Shown one piece after another: positions 52,651-62,139 of a stretch of DNA of 64,000 nucleotides. The position numbers and the translations under genes are program-made. The notes below the pieces were generated by a model. The model did no database searches, had not been told where the DNA came from, and saw nothing but the letters and a program-made list of their open reading frames with translations. Numbering within the stretch: the first letter of the stretch is position 1; each line of letters starts with the position of its first letter. This DNA is from Myxococcales bacterium. Its GTDB lineage: Bacteria; Myxococcota_A; Polyangia; Fen-1088. The stretch covers positions 620,001 through 684,000 of the forward strand of contig JAGTJU010000003.1 in NCBI GenBank assembly GCA_022184915.1. The letters run 5' to 3'.

Positions 52651-53916
52651 TCACCCGAACACCTGACGCGCGCAGGCAGCCAGGCCCCAGGCCACGGAGG
52701 TGAGCTCTTCACCCCCCATGAGTTTTTCGGCGCCAAAGCGGGCGGCCAGCGTCTGGCGCACGGCAGGCACGAGCGATGAGCCTCCCGTGGCGAAGACCGC
52801 GTCGACGTCCTTTGCCGCGACGCCGGCCCGCTCGAGCATGGCCGCCAGGGCGCCATCGATGGCGTCGAGCTCGGGGCTAATCCAATTGTCGAAGTCGCTG
52901 CGGCGGAGCGGGACGGTGAGGTCGATGGAAGGGAAGTGGAACGAGGCCTCGGGCGACGAAGACAGGCTGACTTTGGTGCGCTCCACGGCCCGGTGAAGGG
53001 GCAGCCCGAGCTCGTCACGCACGAGGCTTTGCAGCCGCTGAATCTTCTGGGGCACGTCCGTTCCTTGTTCGATGCGATCGAGCAGCCGCAACGTGGTGGG
53101 CTCCTTCAGGAACGACAAGTAGTGCCAGCGGCGCAGCTTGCCGAAGAGAGCCGCAGGCACGGGTGTGGGCCGTCCGAATTCGTCGCGGTAGCTCGTCCCC
53201 AGCCCGAGCTCGGGGGAAACGGCGGCGTCGATGAGGCGGGCGTCGAAGCTGTCGCCGCCGAGTCCCAGGCCCGCGGTGCCGAGCAGCGCGCTTTTCGGAT
53301 CGTGCGTGGCCCCGGGGCCCACACGCAACAAGGAGAAGTCGCTGGTGCCGCCGCCGAAGTCGGCCACCACGATGAGCTCCTCGTGGTCGAGCCGGGCCGC
53401 GTAGCGCTTGGCCGCGGCCACGGGTTCGAACTCGAACACCACCTCGTCGAACCCCGCCGCCGCCAGGGCTGCCTGCATGCGCGCGAGCGCGCGGCTTTCG
53501 TCGGCCTCGTCTTCGGCGCCCCAGTAGCGCACGGGCCGTCCCACCACGACACGCGACCCGAGCGGCTGGGGTGCGCCTGCGCGGAGGGCCCGCAGGTACT
53601 GGGCAATGAGGTCTTCGAGCGTGAGCGGGCGCCCCATGATGAAGGTGCGCTTGAAGCTGGCGCTCGCGAGGTGGGACTTGATCGACTGCACCAGGCGCCC
53701 CTCGCCCTCCGTATCCACGAAGCGTTGAATCGCAGGGGCGCCGGCGGCGGGGGGCTGACCCTCCTCGAAAAAGAGCACCGTGCGCCAGGTGTTCGTTAAG
53801 CCGCCTTGCCCGTCGGGCAGCGGGAGTAGCTCTATCGTGCCTTGCGGGTCGGCAAAACCGAGCGCGGTGTTCGTGGTTCCGAAGTCGAGGCCGAGGCCGG
53901 GCGGCTGCGAGGGCAT
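52651..53916 (-). CDS. Hsp70-like chaperone protein (YegD type)
   Basis: The 421-residue protein begins PGLGLDFGTTNTALGFADPQ, the phosphate-1 motif of the Hsp70/actin ATPase domain. It has LIVVADFGGGTSDFSLLRVG (phosphate 2) and AVFATGGSSLVPAVRQTLAA (adenosine motif). It stops after the nucleotide-binding domain, without a peptide-binding region, like YegD. It is read in the same direction as pgk, 64 bases upstream of it. Confidence 0.88.
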   Translation of the reverse strand: MPSQPPGLGLDFGTTNTALGFADPQGTIELLPLPDGQGGLTNTWRTVLFFEEGQPPAAGAPAIQRFVDTEGEGRLVQSIKSHLASASFKRTFIMGRPLTLEDLIAQYLRALRAGAPQPLGSRVVVGRPVRYWGAEDEADESRALARMQAALAAAGFDEVVFEFEPVAAAKRYAARLDHEELIVVADFGGGTSDFSLLRVGPGATHDPKSALLGTAGLGLGGDSFDARLIDAAVSPELGLGTSYRDEFGRPTPVPAALFGKLRRWHYLSFLKEPTTLRLLDRIEQGTDVPQKIQRLQSLVRDELGLPLHRAVERTKVSLSSSPEASFHFPSIDLTVPLRRSDFDNWISPELDAIDGALAAMLERAGVAAKDVDAVFATGGSSLVPAVRQTLAARFGAEKLMGGEELTSVAWGLAACARQVFG

Positions 53917-53997
53917 CGGGCGATGGTGACGGGCGGCTGCGCCGTTGGCAAGGCGGCGCAGCCGGGGCGTCGCATTCACCCTGAGGAGGTGCGCCCG

Positions 53998-54888
<891 letters not shown>

Positions 54889-54956
54889 TGAACGCACGCT
54901 CGATTGTGATCGTGTGCGCGTCCCATGACAGTTTGGCGACGATTGTCGGCGTCCGT

Positions 54957-55160
54957 TCACGGGGCCTTTTGACCCGTGACGTCCGGGGGCGGGGCGGGCG
55001 GCGCGCCGCGGGCCGTGGCCTCGGGAGGCCCGCCTTTGCGCGCGCCGTGGCCGCGGAGGCGCTGCATTTGCCAGCGGCGCAGGCGCCACTTCTTGACGGC
55101 GCTCACGAAGCCGACGAGCCCCGCAGCGATGAAGACGTATTTGAGAATGTCAGTGGCCAC
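54957..55160 (-). CDS. Small membrane protein, unknown
   Basis: From a GTG at 55160 the 67-residue product has one transmembrane segment (ILKYVFIAAGLVGFVSAVKK), a basic stretch and a proline-rich tail. No family is recognised. It lies between the desaturase and the P-loop gene, all on the minus strand. Confidence 0.45.
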   Translation of the reverse strand: MATDILKYVFIAAGLVGFVSAVKKWRLRRWQMQRLRGHGARKGGPPEATARGAPPAPPPDVTGQKAP

Positions 55161-55168
55161 GCGGTTGC

Positions 55169-55681
55169 TCAGGTTTCGTCGGTGAGGACCAGGCGATGGG
55201 GAAAAGCGGGGGGAGGGATGTGCGACGCGACGACGTACTCGTCCCAGTGGGCCAGTTTCTCGGCGTCCCGTGGGTTCCCGCGGGCCTCGATCCGGGCTTT
55301 GCGGACGGGGTCCGAGCAGGTCACGAAGTGGACGTCGACGGGCGCGCCACAGGAGGCCTCGAGCTGCGCGGGCCAACCTGGCAGACGGCATTCGCGCGTG
55401 AAGGGCCCCACGACCACGCAGCTCGTGTGGGGGAGGTTGTGCCGGGCGATATCGAAGAGGGTGTCGTAGACGGGCTGGCGCAGCAGGGCCTTGAACGCGG
55501 GGGAGTCTCGGTCGGTTTCGGGCAGGCCGTTCGCCCGCAGGACCAGGCGCGCGAGGCGCTCGGTGGCGACGTCGATGTCGACCAGGGCGGCTTTGAGCTG
55601 CGCGGCCAACCGCTCGCCGTAGGTCGTCTTGCCCGCTCCGGCGGGGCCGCAGACGATGTGCAGGGTGTGCGGGCCAACCAT
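55169..55681 (-). CDS. P-loop ATP-binding protein of the AAA_33 type
   Basis: The 170-residue protein starts VGPHTLHIVCGPAGAGKTTY with the Walker A GPAGAGKTT. It continues with DIDVATERLARLVLRANGLP, HTSCVVVGPFTRECRLPGWP and VHFVTCSDPVRKARIEARG, a layout of small kinases or phosphotransferases. The substrate cannot be told from sequence. It is not related closely to the cassette kinases. Confidence 0.78.
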   Translation of the reverse strand: MVGPHTLHIVCGPAGAGKTTYGERLAAQLKAALVDIDVATERLARLVLRANGLPETDRDSPAFKALLRQPVYDTLFDIARHNLPHTSCVVVGPFTRECRLPGWPAQLEASCGAPVDVHFVTCSDPVRKARIEARGNPRDAEKLAHWDEYVVASHIPPPAFPHRLVLTDET

Positions 55682-55944
55682 TTCCGCAGTTTAGCGCTTG
55701 GGGCACATATTGGGGACCACGATGGGGCGCGGGGGCCCCCTTCTCACAAAGCGACGCGTCAGGCCGATGGGTCCTGACGTCCGTCAGGTGATGGCAAGTT
55801 CGGCGTGAGATCTTTTGGGAAACAGTGTTATCTCTTCACATGGGGCATGTTCTGGCTGAGCCCCTGAAAATCTGTCGGCGCGAGTTCCCTGCGTGGTTTC
55901 TCAGAGCTCCGACCCGTCCGCACCCGTCACAAAGGAGTTCGACC

Positions 55945-57711
55945 GTGGGCATTCAGCGCAGCATCCTGGCCTTGTGGTTTGCCACCGCCGCTTGCACGGG
56001 GGTGGCCAGTGAGGACCCGAACGTCGACGACGAGGGCGGCAACGGCGGCTCGAACACCGGCGGTAGGAACGGGAGCGGCAGCGGCAGCGGGGGCACCTCG
56101 GGGAGCGGTGCTGGGGGCACCCCCGGTCCCGTCACTCCGGGCCCGAACGGAGAGCTTTTCGACGGAAGCAAGCCCTTTCACCCGGGGCCGCGGGCCTTCA
56201 AGCGTCTGACCAATGAGCAGTACCTGAACGCCGTTTCCGACATTTTGGCGGTGAGTCCGGATCTATCGGCCGAGCTGAACGACGACCGACGGCTCGAGGC
56301 GTTCTCGAACGACGAGACCCAGTCGGACCCGTCGGGCGGCATGGTTCAAGCCTACGAGCGTGCGGCGGGCACCGTGGCCAGCGCCGCGACGGCCAGCGCA
56401 AAGCGGGCCGCGCTGTTCAACGACAGCGCCTGTGGCAGCAAGGACGCGTGTCTGGCGGCGTTCGTCTCCGAGTACGGGCGACTTTTGTTCCGCCGCCCGC
56501 TCGCCGACGCCGAACGAACGCCCGTGGTGGAGGCTGCCAAGGGCGAGATGGCGAGCAAGGGCGGAGATTTTTGGGCCGGCGCGCAGCTCGGTCTCGAGAT
56601 CTTGCTGCAATCGCCGGCCTTCCTGTACGCCATCGACGAAGCCGCAACGACGAAGGCGGACAACGGCTTTTTCCGCCGCACGCCGGCTGCGATCGCTGCC
56701 CGGCTTGCCATGGTGCTGTGGAACTCCGTGCCCGACCGGGAGCTGCTCGACCGCGTCGATGCGGGAGGTCTCGACGACGATCAAGGCGTTTTGGATACGG
56801 CCCGCAACATGATCGAGCGCGCCCCTGCGAAGTTCGAGCGGGCCGGACGCCACTTCGTGCGGGAGTGGATGGGCTACGACCTGGCCAAGCGCGCCTCGAA
56901 GGATCCTTCCTTCGGGGATTGGAACCAGGAGCTGGCCACCTCGATCGTGAAAGAAACGGACGCGCTGGTGGACCACTTCGTCAAGAACGACGAACCGCTC
57001 CTCGACCTTTACGGAGCGGACTTCAGCTTCCTGGACGACCGGGTCAAGTCCTTCTACGGGGGAGGGCTCGACAGCATGGGCGAAGGGAAGTTCAAGTTGC
57101 CTGCGAATCGCCGCGGGATCTTGAGTCACGCCAGCTTCATCGCGGCCCACAGCGCCTTCGAGCGCCACTCACCCACCCTGCGGGGCAAGGCGGTTCTCGA
57201 GCGCTACCTGTGTGGAGCCGTGGGAGAACCGCCGGCCAACGCCCCTGCCGAGCTGCCGGCCTCGCAAACCGAGCCCGAGACGGTTCGCGAACGCACGGAG
57301 CGCTACATGCTGGGCGACAGCAATTGCAACTTCTGTCACGACTTGATGGATGGTGTGGGCTTTGCGTTCGAGCACTTCGACGCGATTGGGAAGTACAGGG
57401 AGTTCGAGGCGGTCGAGGGTGCGCCGGGGGGCAAAAAGCCCGTGAGTGCGAAGGCGTTCGTGAAGGTGCTGGGAGCGCAAGATGTCGATGGCTTGCCCGG
57501 GCTTGCCGGTGTGCTCTCTGCCAGCCCCGACGTAGAGGCCTGCATGGTGAGGAACGTGTTCAGCTGGTCGCTCGGCCGCCATGACGACAACCCCGACACC
57601 AAGACCTTGGCAGACATGCACCGCGAGTACCGGGAGGGTGCGAAGTCACTTCGTGACCTGATGGTGGGCCTGGTGAAGAGCGGGGCCCTCACCTACAAGT
57701 CCGAAGGCTGA
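55945..57711 (+). CDS. DUF1592-type c-heme lipoprotein, intact
   Basis: From a GTG with an AAAGGAG site the 588-residue protein has a lipoprotein signal (SILALWFATAACTG) and a Gly/Ser linker. DUF1587 (KRLTNEQYLNAVSDILAVSP), DUF1595 (RLLFRRPLADAERTPVVEAA), DUF1592 (ARLAMVLWNSVPDRELLDRV) and DUF1588 with the heme-type CNFCHDLMDGVGFAFEHFDA follow, then DUF1585. It is the complete form of the broken gene at 34222. It probably acts in the periplasm or at the outer membrane with the DUF1552 product. Confidence 0.9.
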   Translation: MGIQRSILALWFATAACTGVASEDPNVDDEGGNGGSNTGGRNGSGSGSGGTSGSGAGGTPGPVTPGPNGELFDGSKPFHPGPRAFKRLTNEQYLNAVSDILAVSPDLSAELNDDRRLEAFSNDETQSDPSGGMVQAYERAAGTVASAATASAKRAALFNDSACGSKDACLAAFVSEYGRLLFRRPLADAERTPVVEAAKGEMASKGGDFWAGAQLGLEILLQSPAFLYAIDEAATTKADNGFFRRTPAAIAARLAMVLWNSVPDRELLDRVDAGGLDDDQGVLDTARNMIERAPAKFERAGRHFVREWMGYDLAKRASKDPSFGDWNQELATSIVKETDALVDHFVKNDEPLLDLYGADFSFLDDRVKSFYGGGLDSMGEGKFKLPANRRGILSHASFIAAHSAFERHSPTLRGKAVLERYLCGAVGEPPANAPAELPASQTEPETVRERTERYMLGDSNCNFCHDLMDGVGFAFEHFDAIGKYREFEAVEGAPGGKKPVSAKAFVKVLGAQDVDGLPGLAGVLSASPDVEACMVRNVFSWSLGRHDDNPDTKTLADMHREYREGAKSLRDLMVGLVKSGALTYKSEG

Positions 57712-57757
57712 AGCGGCGTTAGCGATTTTCGACCCGTTGCGAACAGGAAGTACGACC

Positions 57758-59305
57758 ATGAAGACCTCCGACAAAGCCAAGCCCACGCGTCAGGTCCGTA
57801 ACGTGGCTCTGCCGCGCCGCCTGTTTCTCAAAGGTGCGGCTTCGACCATCTGGCTGCCGGCGCTGGAAGGCATGCTGAACTCGAACGGAAACGCCTATGC
57901 CAACGGGGACGCTCTGGCCAAGCGCTTCGTCGAAGTGTACTTCGGCGTGAGCTACAGCAAGCGTGACGGGTCGAAGACGACCTGGGCGCCCCGAAACGGC
58001 AGCGGCCCGTTGCCCGCGCAGCTCAACTTCGAGTTCACCACGGACGACGCCTACCAGGCGAAGATCAAGCGCCTGATTTCGAAGGGGCAATACGGTCTGC
58101 GCCAAAAGGACCTGATGAACTCCATCAGCGACCCGGCGATCAAGAAGTACGTGCGCATCATCGACGGGATCAGCACGTCGGGCTTGGCGCAGTCGAATCA
58201 ACACGGCCAGTGCATGAAGTCCGTGGTGGGTGTGCTGCCTGGCTACCAGAAGATGACGAACAACGCGCCCAGCGTGGCCACGCTGGACCGCTACGTGGCC
58301 TCGTACGACAAGTTCCGGTCCGGCACCACCGACGTGGCGTTTTTGGCCTGCTCGCCCGCGGGGCGGCAGACCTCGACGATCGAGTTCAAGTCGTCTTGTT
58401 ACTTCAGCGGCACGAAAAACGGGCTCATCCCGGGGGGCAGCAGCCTGCAGAAGCCCGAGGCCGAGTTCGATCCCGCGGCCGCCTTCGCCGCGCTGTTCGG
58501 AAACGGCGGAGCCAACCAGCCCGCGCCGGGCGCCAACGATCCGGCGAAGGACCGGCGCCGGTCGGTGCTCAATGGCGTATTGAAGGCCAACGAATCCGTG
58601 CTCAACCGGTTGAGTGGCGCCGACAAGCAGGAGGTGGAAGCGCACCTCGATTACATTTCCGAGATCGAGAAATCGCTGACGTCCACGAAGCCCCTGTCCT
58701 GCGATACGCCCGACAAACCCGAGACCGCCAAGAAGAACGGCAGCTGGGATCTGGCGTACGCCAACGGGATCGCGCCGCGCGTGGCCAAGGACATGCGCGA
58801 TATCGCCGTGCTGATGCTCAAGTGCGGTTACACCCAGGTGGTGAACCTGGTGATTACTCCTGCGTGGGGCAACATCAACGCCTCGTACTTCATCGATCAC
58901 ACGGGAGGCAAGGATCTGGATGCGGCGCCTGACGGCAAGCGCCAGCAGCATCCCGATAGCCACGATTTCCGTTCGACGCACGCGCTGCTCACGCCCTACC
59001 ACACGGGCCAGCTTGCCAGCCTCATCAAGCAGCTTGCCGACGTGAAGGAAGGTGCCCAGAGCCTGATCGACGAGACGTTGATCTGGTTCACGAGCGAGCA
59101 TGGGCCACAGACTCACGACCAAAGCAACATCGCCACGGTGATCGCTGGTGGGCCGAGCCTGGTGAAGGGCGACTACTACGACGACGTGGGGTCGCGGCGG
59201 ATCGCCGATCTGCACATGGGCATCTTGGCTTCGCTCGGGCTTCCCGATGCGCAGTACCGCGACTACGTGAAATCGCCGCAACCGAGCCCGGTGAGCTTCC
59301 TCTAA
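57758..59305 (+). CDS. DUF1552 family secreted protein
   Basis: The 515-residue protein follows the DUF1592 gene by 46 bases. A Tat-like signal (LPRRLFLKGAASTIWLPALE) leads into the domain with FVEVYFGVSYSKRDGSKTTW, KYVRIIDGISTSGLAQSNQH and EAHLDYISEIEKSLTSTKPL. Near the C-terminus LIDETLIWFTSEHGPQTHDQ and YDDVGSRRIADLHMGILASL resemble sulfatase-like family features. Function is unknown. Confidence 0.88.
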   Translation: MKTSDKAKPTRQVRNVALPRRLFLKGAASTIWLPALEGMLNSNGNAYANGDALAKRFVEVYFGVSYSKRDGSKTTWAPRNGSGPLPAQLNFEFTTDDAYQAKIKRLISKGQYGLRQKDLMNSISDPAIKKYVRIIDGISTSGLAQSNQHGQCMKSVVGVLPGYQKMTNNAPSVATLDRYVASYDKFRSGTTDVAFLACSPAGRQTSTIEFKSSCYFSGTKNGLIPGGSSLQKPEAEFDPAAAFAALFGNGGANQPAPGANDPAKDRRRSVLNGVLKANESVLNRLSGADKQEVEAHLDYISEIEKSLTSTKPLSCDTPDKPETAKKNGSWDLAYANGIAPRVAKDMRDIAVLMLKCGYTQVVNLVITPAWGNINASYFIDHTGGKDLDAAPDGKRQQHPDSHDFRSTHALLTPYHTGQLASLIKQLADVKEGAQSLIDETLIWFTSEHGPQTHDQSNIATVIAGGPSLVKGDYYDDVGSRRIADLHMGILASLGLPDAQYRDYVKSPQPSPVSFL

Positions 59306-59386
59306 ACGGTGGCGAACAGCGCTTCGGCCCTGTGGGGCCGCGAGGGGCTTTTGGTGGGGGTGTTTGGCGGCTAAGCTTTCGCCCCC

Positions 59387-60221
59387 ATGCATGCGCTCGC
59401 ATCCTTGACCAAACCCTCCGGTGCCATGTTGGCGATGGCCACCTTGATGTCTTCCCCGGCGTGCCGCAAGGCCGGAGCGCCGGGCCTGCCGGCGCACGCG
59501 CCGCTAGGTGCCGAGGTCAGCTGGGGAGGGCTGAGGGTGCGCACCTTGGGAGAGCGGCGAGATCCGCAGCAGATCGTGGTGCTGCTGCATGGCTGGGGCG
59601 CTCCGGGAGACGATTTGGTGCCGCTTGGGCAGGTGCTGCGGAGTCCGGGACGGCTGTTCCTTTTCCCCGAGGCGCCGCTCGTGAGCCCGGGAGGGGGCCG
59701 TGCGTGGTGGCACCTCGACATCGATCGCCTGATGAAGCTGCGTGAGCGCGGTGGGGAGCGGGACCTGCGTCAGGAGCAGCCGCAGGGCCTCGTCGAAGCC
59801 CACGACAAGGTGCGCGCCCTGATTGATGAGGCGAAGCGGCACTTTGGCCTGCCCGCGTCCCAGGTGGTGCTGGGGGGATTCTCCCAGGGCGCCATGCTGG
59901 CGACGGACGTGGCGCTGGGGCTCGAGGCAACGCTTGGCGGGCTCGTCGTGCTCTCGGGGACGTTTTTGGCCGAGCCGCGCTGGCGGGCTCAGCTTGCGCG
60001 CCCTGTGGCGCCGTTCCCCGTGCTGCTGAGCCATGGGCACGACGATCCGATCTTGCCCTTTTTCCTGGCCGAGGAGCTGAGCGCGGTGCTCCGCGAGGCA
60101 CGGCTGCCCGTGACGTGGATTCCCTTCGCCGGGGGACACGAGATCCCTCGTGAGGTGCTGGCCGAGACGGCTGCGTTCCTAAAAGCCGTTTCGCCGAGCC
60201 CAACGAGCGCTGCCCCCCTGA
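59387..60221 (+). CDS. Serine esterase/carboxylesterase (alpha/beta hydrolase); 3' end uncertain
   Basis: The protein has the oxyanion region VVLLHGWGAPGDDLVPLGQV, the nucleophile motif VVLGGFSQGAMLATDVALGL, DGDP-type LLSHGHDDPILPF and the histidine in WIPFAGGHEIPREVLAETAA. This is the carboxylesterase/phospholipase family. The frame has no stop before it would run across two opposite-strand genes. A TGA at 60219-60221 is reached if one C of a run of six is removed, so an indel is suspected. A lipobox-like MSSPAC is present near the N-terminus. Confidence 0.75.
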
Positions 60222-60256
60222 GGTGCAGACCCCAGCCCTCATGCGGAGGGGTGGGC

Positions 60257-61012
60257 TCAGCGGCCCACGAAGGGGTTGGCCACGCCCTGCTCGGCCGCGA
60301 TGCGGGCGTTCCGGGTGCGCTCCCAGGCGTCCGGGGGATCGGCGTGGTGCCACGCCTCGAGGCGCGCACGCTCCGCCCCCGAAAGTCGAAAGGCTTCCGG
60401 ATAGACGAGGTTCATGTAGAGGTACGCGCGAGCCACGTCACCGCGGCGGGAGGCCGGCAGCTCGGCGGTTTGCCTGGCGACGTCGATCTCGAAGTCACAC
60501 TGGCCGAACGCGCGGGGCTCGCCGGGCACGTTGCCGAAAGTGAAGTGCGCGCGGGCTTGGTTGAGCTCGCCGAGGGCGGGGACCAGGTTGTGAAGATCGG
60601 CTTCCATACGGCGGAACTCATCGTCGATCTTGCGGCAGCATGCGCGGCCGTCGAGCCGACGGCCGTTGCGGTCGAGACAAGGCCGATCCCGCCAACAGGA
60701 GCGCTGGGATCCGAAGGCCGAGGCGGGCACCACGTGCTCCCATGTGAGGCGCTGGCTCGTGCGGCTTCGGCCCCGCGGACGGTAGCCGCAGCCACGCGCT
60801 TCGATGAGGCCCTCGGCAGAAAAGGAACAGCTGCAGTAGAAGGTTTCCCGATGATCGGCATAGATCGCGGCCGCCCGGCGCTTGGCCGCGGTAAACGAGG
60901 CCGGCGTACGGGGGGCTTGCATGAGCGCGGGTGTCGGTGGGCTCCGGCGGGAGGTGTGGCAGGTGGTGAACAGAAGGACCAGGACGGCCAGCGCCAAGAG
61001 CCCGCGCACCAT
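60257..61012 (-). CDS. Secreted endonuclease I family protein
   Basis: From the ATG at 61012 the protein begins with a lipoprotein-like signal (MVRGLLALAVLVLLFTTCHT). The nuclease domain shows FYCSCSFSAEGLIEARGCGY, RLTWEHVVPASAFGSQR, EADLHNLVPALGELNQARAH and GDVARAYLYMNLVYPEAFRL, as in EndA/NucM with the H-N catalytic pair. It should cleave DNA or RNA outside the cytoplasm. Cysteines suggest disulfides. An upstream start at 61084 is possible. Confidence 0.92.
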   Translation of the reverse strand: MVRGLLALAVLVLLFTTCHTSRRSPPTPALMQAPRTPASFTAAKRRAAAIYADHRETFYCSCSFSAEGLIEARGCGYRPRGRSRTSQRLTWEHVVPASAFGSQRSCWRDRPCLDRNGRRLDGRACCRKIDDEFRRMEADLHNLVPALGELNQARAHFTFGNVPGEPRAFGQCDFEIDVARQTAELPASRRGDVARAYLYMNLVYPEAFRLSGAERARLEAWHHADPPDAWERTRNARIAAEQGVANPFVGR

Positions 61013-61084
61013 GAAGGTCTGGGAGGGGGCACCACGCGGAGGCCGGGGCTGGGCACTGCGCGGGGACCGAGGGTGGGCCGGCAC

Positions 61085-61618
61085 TCAGAAGCCCAGCACG
61101 AGGCCCAAGCCCCAGCGCTCGAGGCTGCAGCCGTTCGACAAGGCTTCACAGTCGGTGCCCGGGAAAAGGCGGAGGTAATCGTAGGAGATCTGCAGGGCCA
61201 TAGGGCCGCCGAGCGCCACGAGCGCACCCACGGTGGCGCCTGCCCCCCACAGATCGGGGTTATTCTCCACGAACAGCCGCCCCGCCCGCGGCACCAGCAG
61301 GGGCCACAGAGGGCCCGCGCGCCAGGGCAGCCACCGCACGGCGGCCATGGTGCTGGCCACCGTGAGGACCTCGGAGCCCCCGGACACGTCCACCTCGACC
61401 GTGGGAGCGAGCCCGTCGAACAGGAAGTGGCCGTATTCGGCTCCGGCGGCCCACACGAACCCGTTGCCGCCACCGCCCAGCCCGAGGGCCACACCCACGT
61501 GGTGGCTGCCCGCATCGCCGTAGCGGGGCGGGGCCGCAGGCAGGGCGCCCAGGTCCTGCGCCACCCCCGGGCGGCCAGCGAGCACAACCACCGCCCCCAC
61601 GAGCCACGCTGTTCGCAT
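61085..61618 (-). CDS. Secreted beta-rich protein, unknown
   Basis: The 177-residue product starts with a signal peptide (TAWLVGAVVVLAGRPGVAQ). It alternates hydrophobic and polar residues as in a small outer-membrane barrel (HHVGVALGLGGGGNGFVWAA, GALVALGGPMALQISYDYLR) and ends LGLVLGF, with the aromatic final residue common in barrels. No family recognised. Confidence 0.6.
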   Translation of the reverse strand: MRTAWLVGAVVVLAGRPGVAQDLGALPAAPPRYGDAGSHHVGVALGLGGGGNGFVWAAGAEYGHFLFDGLAPTVEVDVSGGSEVLTVASTMAAVRWLPWRAGPLWPLLVPRAGRLFVENNPDLWGAGATVGALVALGGPMALQISYDYLRLFPGTDCEALSNGCSLERWGLGLVLGF

Positions 61619-61724
61619 CGGGGGAGTCTGTCAAAACGTCACCCTTTGACAAGAGCCCCTGGCGTGGGGAGGCACAGGCACAGCTGGTGTTTGCAGGGCC
61701 TCACGCGCATCATGGCGGGCGAAC

Positions 61725-62048
61725 ATGTCGACCCGCCCCAAGCGCCCGCGCGCCCACCAGCGTGAAAAACGCCGGGAACTCACCAAGCTCGTGGATAAGC
61801 TGGATCGGCTGGTCCACGAGAGCGCCGGTGGCAGCCCCGAACGTGCGGTGGAGGTGAGCTCGGCTTCGGTGATCGAGGTGAAGGCCCGCGCCCATCGCTG
61901 TGGCCGTTGCGAGGGCGAGCTGCTGCTCGTGGCCCACGAGGCCGAGTTCCGCAACGGCGTGCAACTGCGGCGCGTGGACTTGCAGTGCCGGAGCTGTTTC
62001 GCGCCGAGGCGCGCCTGGTTCCGCTTGGGTCCGCCACCGGCGAACTGA
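61725..62048 (+). CDS. Small zinc-ribbon protein, unknown
   Basis: The 107-residue protein has a basic N-terminus (TRPKRPRAHQREKRRELTKL), a short helix, then HRCGRCEGELLLVAHEAEFR and DLQCRSCFAPRRAWFRLG, forming a two-CxxC zinc ribbon. It may bind nucleic acid. Neighbours give no clue. Confidence 0.6.
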   Translation: MSTRPKRPRAHQREKRRELTKLVDKLDRLVHESAGGSPERAVEVSSASVIEVKARAHRCGRCEGELLLVAHEAEFRNGVQLRRVDLQCRSCFAPRRAWFRLGPPPAN

Positions 62049-62139
62049 GATCGCCTCCAACCGGGGCGTGCAAGCACCACGGGAGCGAGCCCCCCGTTTG
62101 CGGCTTTTGGCCAGGTGCTTGCAACTGCCGTGGGGGGGC

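Noticed and set aside
59387-61765. A 792-codon plus-strand frame
   Set aside because: After the esterase domain it runs antisense to endonuclease I and a secreted protein. Only the first part has family motifs.
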